Shown piece by piece: positions 10,557 to 21,700 of a DNA stretch of 64,000 bases. The DNA is from Costus lasius (Eukaryota; Streptophyta; Magnoliopsida; Zingiberales; Costaceae): assembly GCA_027563935.2 (NCBI GenBank), contig CM050449.1, forward strand, positions 17,568,735-17,632,734, written 5' to 3'. The notes under the pieces were generated by a model. That model saw nothing but the letters and a program-made list of their open reading frames with translations, had not been told where the DNA came from and searched no databases. Numbering within the stretch: position 1 is the first letter of the stretch; every line of letters starts with the position of its first letter. Position numbers and translations under genes: made by a program.

Positions 10557-11844
10557 TGTTATGACCCTCGTACGGGAGCAACATGGGCCTTGCCCAAGCT
10601 CATTCCGAGTCCATAACCAAGCCAGGCCTCGGGCCCAAATCCTGTTCCGGTTCCGTGTTACCCCCGGAAATATCACGTCTGCAGCAGGATTCGACCCTTG
10701 CCATTACCCTCACAAGCAATGGACCCTTAACCATTGAGCTGCAGCTCAGATGGTTAAGGGTCCATTGCTTGTGAGGGTAATGGCAAGGGTCGAATCCTGC
10801 TGCAGACGTGATATTTCCGGGGGTAACACGGAACCGGAACAGGATTTGGGCCCGAGGCCTGGCTTGGTTATGGACTCGGAATGAGCTTGGGCAAGGCCCA
10901 TGTTGCTCCCGTACGAGGGTCATAACAAAAAAGGCGCCTTTTTTTGTTATGACCCGAGCCTGCCTCATGCGGCGCATCTGACTCGTTCCAGGCCATAACC
11001 AAGCCAGGCCCAGGGGCTCCCCAATCCCGTTCCGGCTCCGTGTTACACCCGGACATATTACGTCTGCAGCGGGATTCGACCCCTGGACATGACCCTCACG
11101 AGTCATGACCCTTTAACCATCTGAGCTGCCTTTTTTGTTATGACCCGAGCCTGCCTCATGCGGCGCATCTGACTCGTTCCAGGCCATAACCAAGCCAGGC
11201 CCAGGGGCTCCCCAATCCCGTTCCGGCTCCGTGTTACACCCGGACATATTACGTCTGCAGCGGGATTCGACCCCTGGACATGACCCTCACGAGTCATGAC
11301 CCTTTAACCATCTGAGCTGCAGCTCGATGGTTAAAGGGTCATGACTCGTGAGGGTCATGGACAGGGGTCGAATCCTGCTGCAGACGTGAATTGTTTGGGG
11401 TAACGGGGATCCAAACCGGGATTCGTGAGGTCGGAGAGACCTAGCCCGCTGGGCCTGGACCTGTTACGGGTGGGGTGGCCCTAACAAAAAAGGCGCCTTT
11501 TTTGTTAGGGCCACCCCCGTAACAGGTCCAGGCCCAGCGGGCTAGGTCCCTCCGACCTCACGAATCCTGGTTTGGATCCCCGTTACCCCAAACAATTCAC
11601 GTCTGCAGCAGGATTCGACCCCTGTCCATGACCCTCACGAGTCATGACCCCTTAACCATTGCAGCTCAGATGGTTAAAGGGTCATGACTCGTGAGGGTCA
11701 TGTCCAGGGGTCGAATCCCGCTGCAGACGTAATATGTCCGGGTGTAACACGGAGCCGGAACGGGATTGGGGAGCCCCTGGGCCTGGCTTGGTTATGGCCT
11801 GGAACGAGTCAGATGCGCCGCATGAGGCAGGCTCGGGTCATAAC
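10557..11844. mobile_element. Composite foldback array of seven tRNA-derived SINE units
   Basis: A 1288-bp insertion begins TGTTATGACCC and ends GGGTCATAACA (perfect 11-bp inverted ends). It is flanked by ACAGGA (10551-10556 and 11845-11850), which restores the Copia integrase frame when collapsed. Inside are seven units of about 170-190 bp in the order minus, plus, minus, minus, plus, minus, plus. Each has an A-box-like AGCTCAGATGGTTAAGGG, a B-box-like GGGTCGAATCC and a TGCTGCAGACGT junction. Units 1/2 make a near-perfect palindrome of about 370 bp centred at 10741. Units 3/4 are a perfect 191-bp tandem. Tail junctions near 10926-10945 and 11484-11508 are self-complementary around GGCGCC. 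Confidence 0.82.
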
Positions 11845-11850
11845 ACAGGA

Positions 11851-12871
11851 AACACGATGAGCAATACCTTGAGCAAGGAGATGTTTGTGAAGAGCTTGAT
11901 ATTCGCCACCCCAATCAGAATGAACACTTAGGATTTTTTTTATTGAAAAAAACGCTCAACATGTATCTAGAAGTTGCAAAATATATCTAGAAGATCATAT
12001 TTTCTTTTTATTAAAAAAAGCCAAGTATGTTTGCTGTAATGGTCAACAAAAGAGACATAATATGAGCAACCGGTGTATGATAAAATTGGTGCAGGCCCCA
12101 GATATCAGAATGAATAATCTCTAAAGGAAATGTAGATTTATTCATAGAATATAAAAATGGGAGTTTATGACTCTTTGCTTGCATACAAGCATTACAAGTA
12201 GTAGAAATAGATGCATTTGTAGTAGGCAACCCATAGCAATTGATTATTTTAGTGACAATTCAAAGAGAAGGATGACTGAGGCGAGCATGCCATGAGGATG
12301 AGGTGGTGCATTCCCCAAGAAAGATAGCTTTGGACTCTGGTGGAATGTGATAGAGGCAATTTCTAATTCCTCCGCAAAGAAGAGTGCTTCCCATGTTCCG
12401 ATCCTTGACAAAACAGTCTTTAGGATGAAATTCAAAAAACACATTATTATCACATGTAAATTGGCGGACAGATAATAAGTTTTTGGTAATGGAGGGAACA
12501 TGAAGAACATTGCGCATATTAAAGGAGCAATTGTATGAAGGGAGAGATGTGTTTCCAATATGGGTAATATGCAAACCTGTGCCATTGCCGATCTGTACTA
12601 TGTTAGGACCATTGTAGGGAATTGCTTCTTGTAGATTGTTGAAATCGGAGGTAACATGATGTGTTGCTCCAGAATCAGGATACCATTCAGAGGAGATTTG
12701 ATGTTCATTGGTTGATAGATGATGAAGAGAACTTGGCACAATCATAGAATAAGCACCTGGTTGTGATCTCGGCGTTGTGTGTTGTCGTGAGTAACCTCCA
12801 TAAGATCTATCAAGCCATTTATAGCACTCACGAGCAGAGTGTCCAGGAATGAAGCAGATTTGACTACTCAC
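11851..12871 (-). pseudogene. Copia protease, GAG-pre-integrase and integrase 5' part
   Basis: Minus strand 12871-12260 has the aspartic protease motif WYPDSGATHH and a GAG-pre-integrase domain ending WHARLSHPSL. The frame then breaks, and 12229-12011 has the zinc-binding CNAC.QAKSH block of integrase. The remaining integrase core runs to about 11851, where the SINE array begins. Stops and frameshifts make it non-functional. Confidence 0.88.
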
Positions 12872-12928
12872 TCGACCACGACCTTTGCCTCGGCCGTGGC
12901 CACGGTTGTCATAAAAATTGCGACCACC

Positions 12929-13511
12929 TCATTGATGTTGATGATTGGTATTGTTGATAGATGGTGATATAAGGTCAAGAGTTCTCAGTTGTAGGAACTG
13001 TTCATACGAGGAGAGCATCCCATGGACTTCCTCTAAGATAAGATCATCAGTACGAGTAATAATGCTTGGCACAAAGTTGTCATATGAATGACCAAGACCA
13101 TGGATGACATGCATGATAAGATCTGCATCAGATATATGATGACCAATCGCACTAAGATTATTAGCAATATGTTTGATTTTCTGTATATAATCATAGATAG
13201 AGTCGCTCCCCCCGTTGCATCATCTATAATTGTGTCTTAAGTTAAAGAATTCTAGCACGGGAGTGCGATTGAAAAGCTTTGCCAAGAGCATCTCATACAG
13301 CCTTTGAAGATTCAAGACCAACAAAAACTCATTCCATGTGTGTGGAGTTAATCCAAGTTAATATCAATTGGTCTTTGGATACCCAGTCATGGAAGGGAGG
13401 GTCGAGAGGAGAAGGGATTGGATCGGTTCCATCAATAATGCCCAATAGTCCATGTGTTCTAAGTAATAAAATAAATTGTGTTTTCCATAACAAGTAATTG
13501 TCATTTGTCAA
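12929..13511 (-). pseudogene. Copia gag region (broken)
   Basis: Minus-strand 13511-13329 starts MTNDNYLLWKTQFILLLRTH, the usual opening of plant Copia gag (UBN2 type). 13114-12929 continues with the HGLGHSYDNFVPSI segment. Frames are interrupted between the two, and the C-rich nucleocapsid knuckle would fall near 12870-12900, where the frame is also broken. A leader of about 540 bp separates gag from the primer-binding site. Confidence 0.82.
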
Positions 13512-14050
13512 TTTTAAAGGTAGAAAAGGAACACCGCTTAGAGGAATATATATGTTTAAGACCCACTGGATTGATTTGCAGACGAGCTAATTTCAGAAGC
13601 CATGAAAAAAACAGAATTATAGAAAGACGGAATTAACTCACAGCTTGAGAAGAAATCGGAGACAATGTCTGTCCGTTGTCAAGACGCTGGAGAAAGAACT
13701 ACTTCCTGCCCCAAAACACTAGCAAGAATGGCGGCAGTGGAAGCGGAAGACCTTCAGCGACCAAGGCGGATGGAAACCAGCGTGCGTTGGCGCAGGTTCA
13801 GTAAGAAGAAAGGGCCGCAACAAGAGTCGCCCGCCACCAATCGATGGAAGGAACAGTTGCAAGTCGCCGGAGATGGATCGGCGACGATTCAAGCACACAG
13901 TGAGCGGGAAGGCGGACGTGAGAGAAATCGGGAGAGAGGAGCAGAAATCTTTGTTGATGTGCTTCTTCCCGCCTTGCTTCCGGAAGAGAAGCAGCGAGTA
14001 CAAGCTTCGTCAAAAAAATCGGAGACGAGGAGACGGCGTGGTGAATCGCA

Positions 14051-14062
14051 GCTCTGATACCA
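14051..14062 (-). other. Copia primer-binding site
   Basis: Read on the minus strand this is TGGTATCAGAGC, the classic plant Copia site complementary to the 3' end of initiator methionine tRNA. It directly abuts the 5' LTR end (...CTTCACA) and fixes the LTR boundary. Confidence 0.93.
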
Positions 14063-14301
14063 TGTGAAGTTACGAAGATGCAGAGGCGATTGAAAGAGAA
14101 CTTGAATATTATTTCTCTGTATGTTGAATCACTATACATCGAATGATTTATATAGGATTCCAGTATATACATAAGGTAATAATCAATTTATACAAGGAAA
14201 TAACAGAAATGTAAACTGTAATATTATTTTGATCTTGAATTGATCGAGTCCGGATTTTTTGGCCTTTGACTGGATTGAAGAATATCTTGACATTCCTTAT
14301 A
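14063..14301 (-). repeat. 5' LTR of the Copia element (239 bp)
   Basis: Nearly identical to 6370-6629 apart from a 21-bp internal length difference and a few substitutions. The inner edge is TGTGAAG (where the other LTR has TATGAAG) and the outer edge CCTTATA, followed by the target duplication ACCAC. Confidence 0.88.
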
Positions 14302-14476
14302 ACCACCGGTTATCAAAAAAATATTTCATTAGAGCAAGCTTATCTCATTAGTAATATACATAAATCCATAAATCCCACACCTAATTTTTTTATAAATTAT
14401 AATCAAAGTCTTATAATTAAGGCTAAGTACACACTATGAAAGACAGATAGATGTAGCACGTAATTTAGAGCTAGGG

Positions 14477-16079
14477 CTAGCTTGGCCAAAGATAGCTAAA
14501 GAGGGCGAGAATGGTCTGCGTGATGGTGAGAAGAAAGAGAAAGATGGCTGCGGCAACTGAGATGATAGCCCAGGGACTGCTGAAATAGTTGTGGTTCAGC
14601 GATGCTTTCCACTTGTTCCTTCTTTGGATGCAGTGGCGTTGCACATCCGCAAACACACCTGACAAGTAGCTCCGCCTTCGGAATGCAATGCAACCACAGG
14701 GTCGCTTGAAGAATCGGGCGACCTCATCATCGTTGTCCAATGCGCTGATGATGATCCCTTGCCGCCGGAGCTTATCAATATCGGCTGGTGTGTTGATGAT
14801 GCAGGCCATCAGGTGCGTATAGGACGCCAAGTAAATGGAGCGCGCTGACCACATGTGGCGTTGCTCGAACGCGATTAGGTTCCGGAACGATGAGTAAGAC
14901 TCATTGGAGATTTGCAATGGTGGAATCTCCAGCGTGCTCCCTTGGAACGCGATGTCCAGGAAGCTCTTCACGTTCTTCGTCTTCTTTCGGAACGTTATGC
15001 CTGCATTCTCAAGGTTTTTCGCTGTTGGCATCCACTGGAGCGATGATGGCTCATCTGATAGGCTGATGTTATTGCTTCTGCCAAGCGTATATCTATGTCG
15101 CTTCAAATATCTGCAGTTCATCAAACTTAAAATTTAAGAGATATATACATCATACAAAAGGTAGCTACTAATAAATAAAATATTTATATAAATGTAATTT
15201 TACACCCCCCACATACTCGTTCTGGATCCGCTGCTGCTTCCTCCTATATTTTTCCATAAATTTCCATAACATAGAATCAATGCAAAAGCTCCACAATCTC
15301 TTTCCCAGCCCATGGCAACGATCAGGATTGTGTGGGACTGTACAAATATATAAAAGGTGAAGAATATGATGGATTTCAAGGAAGCATTCGAGGAATGACG
15401 GTTGAATCTTGCCCGGCATCAAATCCACGAACACATTCAGTACGATCATAGCTAGGGAATTTTTGTATCTGCCACACAAAGCATTTAACTCAAACATCTG
15501 CTCGAGAAGGAAGAAAGGGAGCTGGTTCTCCAGCAATAGCATATCGGACAGCACGTTGGGGTTCATTGCCGATTGGATCGGGATCGGAGATGCTACTTCA
15601 TCCCTGGATTCCCCGAATGTAAGGAGAAACTCAATGGCGAAGCAACTGTCGAGCAGCATCATTTCCACCCAATGCTTGCTGTCCATTTGAGGTGCTTCCG
15701 AGTAGGCCTCACGGGTCTGTTTCTCCATCGCCACCACGAGCTTTAAGTAGTCTTCCAGGCTCTTTTCTGGGTTTCGGTGCAGAAACTTGTTAAGATAGAA
15801 CCATTTGAGCTCCTCTATGGTTCTGAGGTGAGACTTGCCATAGTGGTAGGGACCGAGTGACACGATCTGCGGCTCGTAGGCATTGGGATTGACCATTCTT
15901 AGTTTATATGGGACTGTATAAATTATGGTGTTGTGGCATCGCCATACTGTTTCCTGTACCCTTTTCTTCAATCTCTTCACCCACGTAACGTTGTCTTCTA
16001 AGCTTTTGTCTAGTCCGTAGATCCATTCATTCTCGTCGTTTGTTACATCGTCATCTTTCATACAGACCAGCACATCCAT
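14477..16079 (-). CDS. DUF247 protein, two exons
   Basis: Function unknown: a member of the plant DUF247 family. Exon 1 is 16079-15217 and exon 2 is 15110-14477, with a 106-bp intron (15111-15216) starting GTATGT and ending GAACTGCAG. The join reads ...RIQNE|YLKRHR... in frame and gives 498 aa. Family features: YTVPYKLRMVNPNAYEPQ and SLGPYHYGK near the N-terminus, LLLENQLPFFLLEQ near residue 180, and one strongly hydrophobic C-terminal segment (about 465-490), the usual single membrane anchor. The chosen ATG follows an in-frame TAG (16083-16085) where two related copies have TGG, so the ancestral protein may have begun further upstream. A leader exon ending near 16200 (CAG|GTAACT) is possible. 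No other disruption was seen. Confidence 0.82.
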
Positions 16080-16285
16080 ATCCTACTGCCTCTTCTTCCC
16101 TATTGGCACCAATTACTTGAAAGAAGATGAAGAAGAAATAGCAATTAAGAACCAGCAGTTGTGAAATATGGATGAATAAATTGAGAAACGGCGAGTTACC
16201 TGTATATGCTGCGGACAGTTGATGTCCAAATAGACTGGATCCATCAACAAGAAGAGCATTGGCGAAACCTTAAAAGCATGCGAGG

Positions 16286-16340
16286 GAGGGGGACAATTGG
16301 GTCGGATCTTAGGGAGGGGGACAATTGGGTCAGATCTTAC
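16286..16340. repeat. 28-bp tandem duplication upstream of the DUF247 gene
   Basis: The segment ggacaattgggtcggatctt at 16291 recurs at 16319 with one change; the period is 28 bp, two copies. It lies about 210 bp upstream of the ATG, in the probable leader or promoter. Effect unknown. Confidence 0.75.
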
Positions 16341-16346
16341 GTACAT

Positions 16347-18775
16347 AAAAATCTACCCGCCCGCATAGTTTATCTATGCTATATGCAACTCTCATCACAT
16401 GTTTCCATTCCATATGACATGGCACTTGTTTCTACAATTTCATGTCAATCGACCACACCTATCAAGCATTCAATTTTTTTTTGTAATTGTTGATTTATAA
16501 TGAATGCATTCATCAATCATTCAATCGACCAGACCTATCAATCTCTTTAGTCCAATGTGTCTTAATTTTGTTCCATTTGCGCTCGAGTAAAGTACTACTC
16601 AAACTAGTCAAATGTATAATAATGTGCAACTACAAGTCAAATGGTGCTCTCGAGCGATCATTCAATTGATAATGATCTATTAAGCAACAACTAGTCCAAG
16701 TGATTATTTATGCTATTGATTGCTAAGCAATTTAAGTGATTCTAGTAGTCTACCCAAGTCAACGAACCCCTTTGCTTATGGAGAGTGAGTGTAAGGTTAG
16801 ACAAAATTGAATGTCACACAATTAAGAATCTCTTATATGCAAGTATAAATACTTATACATGCAAGTATTAATATTAAAAATCTATATGAATAAAGTACAT
16901 TCATCAGCTAAAATTTTGCTATTTGATTTTCTCAATTATTTCTCTTATTTGACTTAAATATAGAAATAAAACTAACTTTCATATATCGATTTGCCTATAC
17001 CAAAGAAACTAAGTCTAACCATCCGCTCAATATATAGATTGACTTATGAAGTTAGTATATCTAACTCAATATGATTAAATTTAAAATGTTTAAGCTTAAA
17101 TTCATGCGAGTAAACTTATTAACTCTTATATATATCATATTATCTTTTTTGCTACTTTCTATGTGAGAATAAATTGGAATATGATAGAAAAACAATCCTA
17201 TGTACTCATTTATGAAAAACCATGACTAATCCACGCCATATCCTTACCTACTAAGATATTACATTATTATAAAACATTCACTTATTTATAGTACCGAATT
17301 GATCTATCAACTCTCCCATTCATTCAACTTTTGTGTTTAGCATCTTAACCATTGTTTGTGTCTATAGTTTATTCCAACTTCAATTATATTTTGTACTGTA
17401 CTTTTAATTATGTGGAGAAGGGAACATAGGACAAACACATTGGTGAGGTGAGAAATAGAGGGGAGAGAGCTCACTAGCAAGTGGGACGGGAGAAGGGAGC
17501 ATAGGACACACACATTGGCGCTATAGCCAGGAAGCAATGAGAAAAAGCACCCCCTCAGCATGCTAACTACAATATTGCTTTTAGTTTTGAAACTCAAAAT
17601 CTACATGCCAAATGGATGTGCTTTTGTATTTTTTTTGTTGTATATTATTCAGCAAAAGTTGTTAACCACACATACCAAAAGCAATTATTACCTACAAATT
17701 TTTTTTTGTCTTTTAACCTTTTATTACTATCTAGTTCATCCATGCACCTTAAATAGTTTGCTTATATGTAAAATAATTTTTTTTTCCTTTGTAATATGAG
17801 ATATATAATGTATTGATTGCTTATTAATAAAGGATGATGCAATCATGCAATAATATAATGAGCAACCATAGACTCTAGAATATGAATATAGCTACTAGGC
17901 AAGCAAAATTAGAGATAGGTTGAGAATACTTGATCTGTTTTTACTTTTTAGATATATATCCAAACATAATTTGCATTTAGTATTATTTAAAATAAATTTC
18001 AATCAATTAGTACATAAATTTTAATTTACCCCATATATTTTGGATCCAAGATTTGTCATTAAATTATGCATCTACACTATCAAGACAAAGACTTGATAAA
18101 TACAACTATAAATGCGCTTAGCCTAGCACAACACAAGGCACCACTGGAAAATCTTAACAAACTCTTGGCCTATTCAAACTCGCACCATCTTAATAGTATG
18201 CCCAACTAACTAAAAAAAGCACAATTTAACTTTATTTATGTTTTTAAAAAATATTATTAATATAAAAGCTTCTAAAAATAGAAAATACTAGAAAAAAAAT
18301 AAAATATAAGAAAATTCAAAAAAAAATATAAAAATATTAATTTATTAAAATTTTATTTAGATAATAATAATAATAAAATTAGAATAAAAATAGTTGACTA
18401 ATGGGCCGTGCTGGGCTTATCATGTGTCATGCCTCGATTTGTGTTCTTGAAGGAGCCCAGCCCAACCCAAATTAGTGTCTATGCTGCTGCAGTCCTTTGA
18501 CTAATCTAACAGGTGATATTGTGCTTGGCTCAAGCTTGAGTGTGCCAAGTGCGGGCCGCCTATAGGCATATACTGGCGTTGGCTGGAAACACTGATTTAA
18601 GGGACAAAGAAAAAAAACAAACGCGAGCGCAAACGGAGTGCGGATGCGGGCGAACGATCATAAACCAACTTGGGCGCGCGGATAACTCCGAGAACCCAAC
18701 AACCACATCTGTTCGTCCCACAACAATTTCTATTATCCGAAAACACTAGGTCACACTCGCTGCTCGCGCTTTCCC
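16347..18775. other. Intergenic spacer between DUF247 and PGR3, no gene seen
   Basis: 16731-16890 is the block duplicated at the left edge of the window. 17700-17820 resembles 27185-27290, a dispersed AT-rich repeat. 18240-18520 is AT-rich followed by a 'gggccgtgctgggct' remnant of an hAT-like non-autonomous element. The last 150 bp become GC-richer and should contain the PGR3 promoter and leader, but no TATA box could be picked with confidence. Confidence 0.45.
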
Positions 18776-21700
18776 ATGGATAACTCCATGGCCTCAGCTG
18801 TTGCAGATCTCCATTGCCGTCTCTCAAGCTTTTGCACCACCGCCACTCGCCAACCTAATGGCGTGCCCCTCGTCCACACGGCCACTTGCTTTCCTACAAG
18901 GCGTAAACCCAGAAACCCCAGACGCTGCTCATTCCACAGGCACAGGCACAAAAGAATCCATTTCGCCCATCCTCAGGTCCGATTTGTTGCCGCAAGCAAC
19001 CGATCCGATCCTAGCGTCACTTCTTCTAATGTGGTTGACGCTCTCAAGTCCATCTCCGATCCAATTCAGGCGCTCTCCTTCTTTCTATCGGTCGCGCGGC
19101 GGCCGGTGGTCGTCCACACGACTGAGTCCTTCGACTACATGCTTGAGCTGTTGAGGGTTCACGGGAGAGTGGAGGATATGTGTATGGTGTTTGATTTAAT
19201 GCAGAGGCAGATCGTGAAGCGGAGCCCCAGCACTTTCTTGATCATCTTCAAGGCGCTCGGTGTCCGTGGAGGGCTGCGGGGTGCCCCGGTCGCTCTTCCG
19301 AGGATGTGGGAGACCGGGTTTGTGATGAACGCTTTCTCTTACAATGGGTTGATCCACTTCCTTCTTTGTGCTGGATTCAGTAGAGAGGCGTTGGCCGTGT
19401 ACAAGCGGATGATATCAGAAGGAATTGTTCCGAGCCTTCGGACTTATTCTGCACTCATGGTGGCGTTGGGGAAGCAGAGAGAGATCGACACCGTGATGGC
19501 GCTTTTGGAAGAGATGGAAGGGCAGGGTTTGAAGCCAAATGTGTACACCTTCACCATATGCATAAGGGTGCTTGGTCAAGCTGGAAGAATAGATGATGCT
19601 TACGGTCTTCTTCAGCAGATGGAGGAACAAGGGTGTCGACCTGACGTTGTCACTTACACTGTGCTAATAGAGGTGCTCTGTGGAGCAGGGAGGCTCGATG
19701 AAGCAAAGAAACTATTTTGGAAGATGAAGGCCAGTGATCAGAAGCCTGATAGAGTGACTTATATCACACTGCTGGACAAATTCGGTGACAGTGGAAATTT
19801 GAATTTGGTGCAAGAGTTTTGGAAAGAAATGGAAGAAGATGGCTATCTTGCAGATGTAGTTGTTTATACTATGATGATAAATACTCTGTTCAAAGAAGGT
19901 AGGACTGAAGAGGCTTGTAACATGTTTGAAGCCATGGCTGAAAAAGGAATTTTACCCAATTTACACACCTATAATACCTTAATTGGCGGTCTTCTTAGAG
20001 TGAACAAACTTGATGAAGCTCAACATCTCCTTAATCACATAGAAGTTCATGGCCCTACACCAACGGCTTATACGTATATTCTCTTCATTGACTACTATGC
20101 AAAATCCAGAGAATTTGAAAAATCTTTTCACACATATGAGGTTATGAAGAGGAAGGGAATTGTTCCAGATATTGTTGCTTGCAATGCTTGTCTGTATGGT
20201 CTGGCTGAGTCAGGAAGGCTTCAGCAAGCTAAACAAGTTTTTCATGAAATCAAGGCTGTTGGGATGTATCCTGATGCTATCACGTATAACATGATGATTA
20301 AATGTTGCAATAAGGCTGGCAAAGTTGATGAAGCTCTCAAGTTGTTCACTGAAATGAGACAAAGTGGGCGTGATCCTGATGAGATTACTGTCAATTCTCT
20401 GATTGACGCTCTTTACAAAGCTGGCCGAGAATATGAAGCTTGGAAAATGTTTTATGGTATGCAGGGAATGAATCTTCAACCCACTGTAGTGACGTACAAC
20501 ACATTGTTAGCTGGTTTGGGAAAAGGGGGAAAAGTTGACAAAGCCATGGAGTTATTTCAGTACATGAACAACAATTCGTGCCCTCCAAATACAGTTACAT
20601 ACAATACTGTGTTAGACTGTCTCTCCAAAAACAGTGAGGTAGACTTTGCACGGAAGATGCTGTATGGAATGACAGAGAAGGATTGTATACCTGATCATCT
20701 ATCCTACAATACTGTAATCCATGGTTTAGTTAAAGAAGACAGGGTTAATGAAGCAATATGGCTTTTTCATCAAATGAGAAAAGTTCTATTTCCTGATTTT
20801 GTTACTTTATGCAGCATCATACCGATCCTTCTAAGAAATGGATTGCTGGAGGATGCTGTCCATATTACAAAGGCATATGCACTTCAGCCTGATGCTGTAA
20901 CAGACAGATCTTCCTGGGTATCTCTTATGGAAGGGATATTAAATGAAGCTGGCATTGATAAATCAATTAAATTTGCTGAAAGGATGACCGGAAATGGCAT
21001 TTTCCAGAACGACTACTTGCTGTGCCCGCTCATTAAGTTCCTATGTGAGTGTAAAAATGCACGGAAAGCAAATGAACTTTTTGAGAAGTTTAAAGGTTAT
21101 AGAGTTTCACCAACCATTGAAGCATATAGTCCTCTTATTATTGGGCTACTAGAAGTCAATTTAATTGAAGAAGCTGAAAGGAAATTTGAAGAGATGAAAA
21201 GAATTGGGTGTTCTCCAGATATTGTTACGTACAATGCTTTTCTAGATGCATATGGAAAATCATCAAGGATTGAAGAATTGTTTAAGATGCAAGAAGAGAT
21301 GAACTTGAGAGGTTGCAAACCAAACAGCATAACATATAATACAATCATAGCGGGCCTCGTTAAGTCTAAAATGTTGGACAGGGCAATTGATTTTTATTAT
21401 GATCTGGTGTCCTCTGAAGATTTTTTCCCTACGCCATGTACATATGGTCCTCTTCTAGATGGACTCCTTAAGTCAGGAAGAGTAGATGAAGCAGAAAATT
21501 TGTTCCATGAGATGGTTGATAATGGATGTAAACCCAACTCTGCTATATATAATATTCTCCTAAATGGGTTCAAAAAAGCTGGTGATGTTGAACAGGCTCT
21601 TCAGACATTCCAAAACATGATTAGACAAGGAATCAAACCAGATTTGAAGTCCTATACCATTCTCATAAGCACACTCTGTGCGGCTGGTAGGCCAGAACAT

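Larger units (their letters stand above)
6370..14301 (-). mobile_element. Ty1/Copia LTR retrotransposon, complete but decayed, with nested insertions
   Basis: Both LTRs, the tRNA primer-binding site and gag-PR-INT-RT-RNaseH remnants are present in Copia order on the minus strand. A perfect 5-bp target duplication ACCAC flanks it (6365-6369 and 14302-14306). The LTR ends fixed by this duplication are TA...TA (outermost) rather than TG...CA. Internal frames carry several stops and frameshifts, and the integrase is split by the array at 10557-11844. A second insertion, probably a solo LTR, lies around 8395-9165. It is therefore non-autonomous now. It lies between the third DUF247 leader fragment and the intact DUF247 gene. 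Confidence 0.92.

Noticed and set aside
10583..11931. Short frames such as MSGCNTEPERDWGAPG and its repeats
   Set aside because: Repeated translations of the SINE bodies; not genes.
13665..14057. 130-aa plus-strand and 124-aa minus-strand frames
   Set aside because: Lie in the untranslated leader between the Copia PBS and gag.
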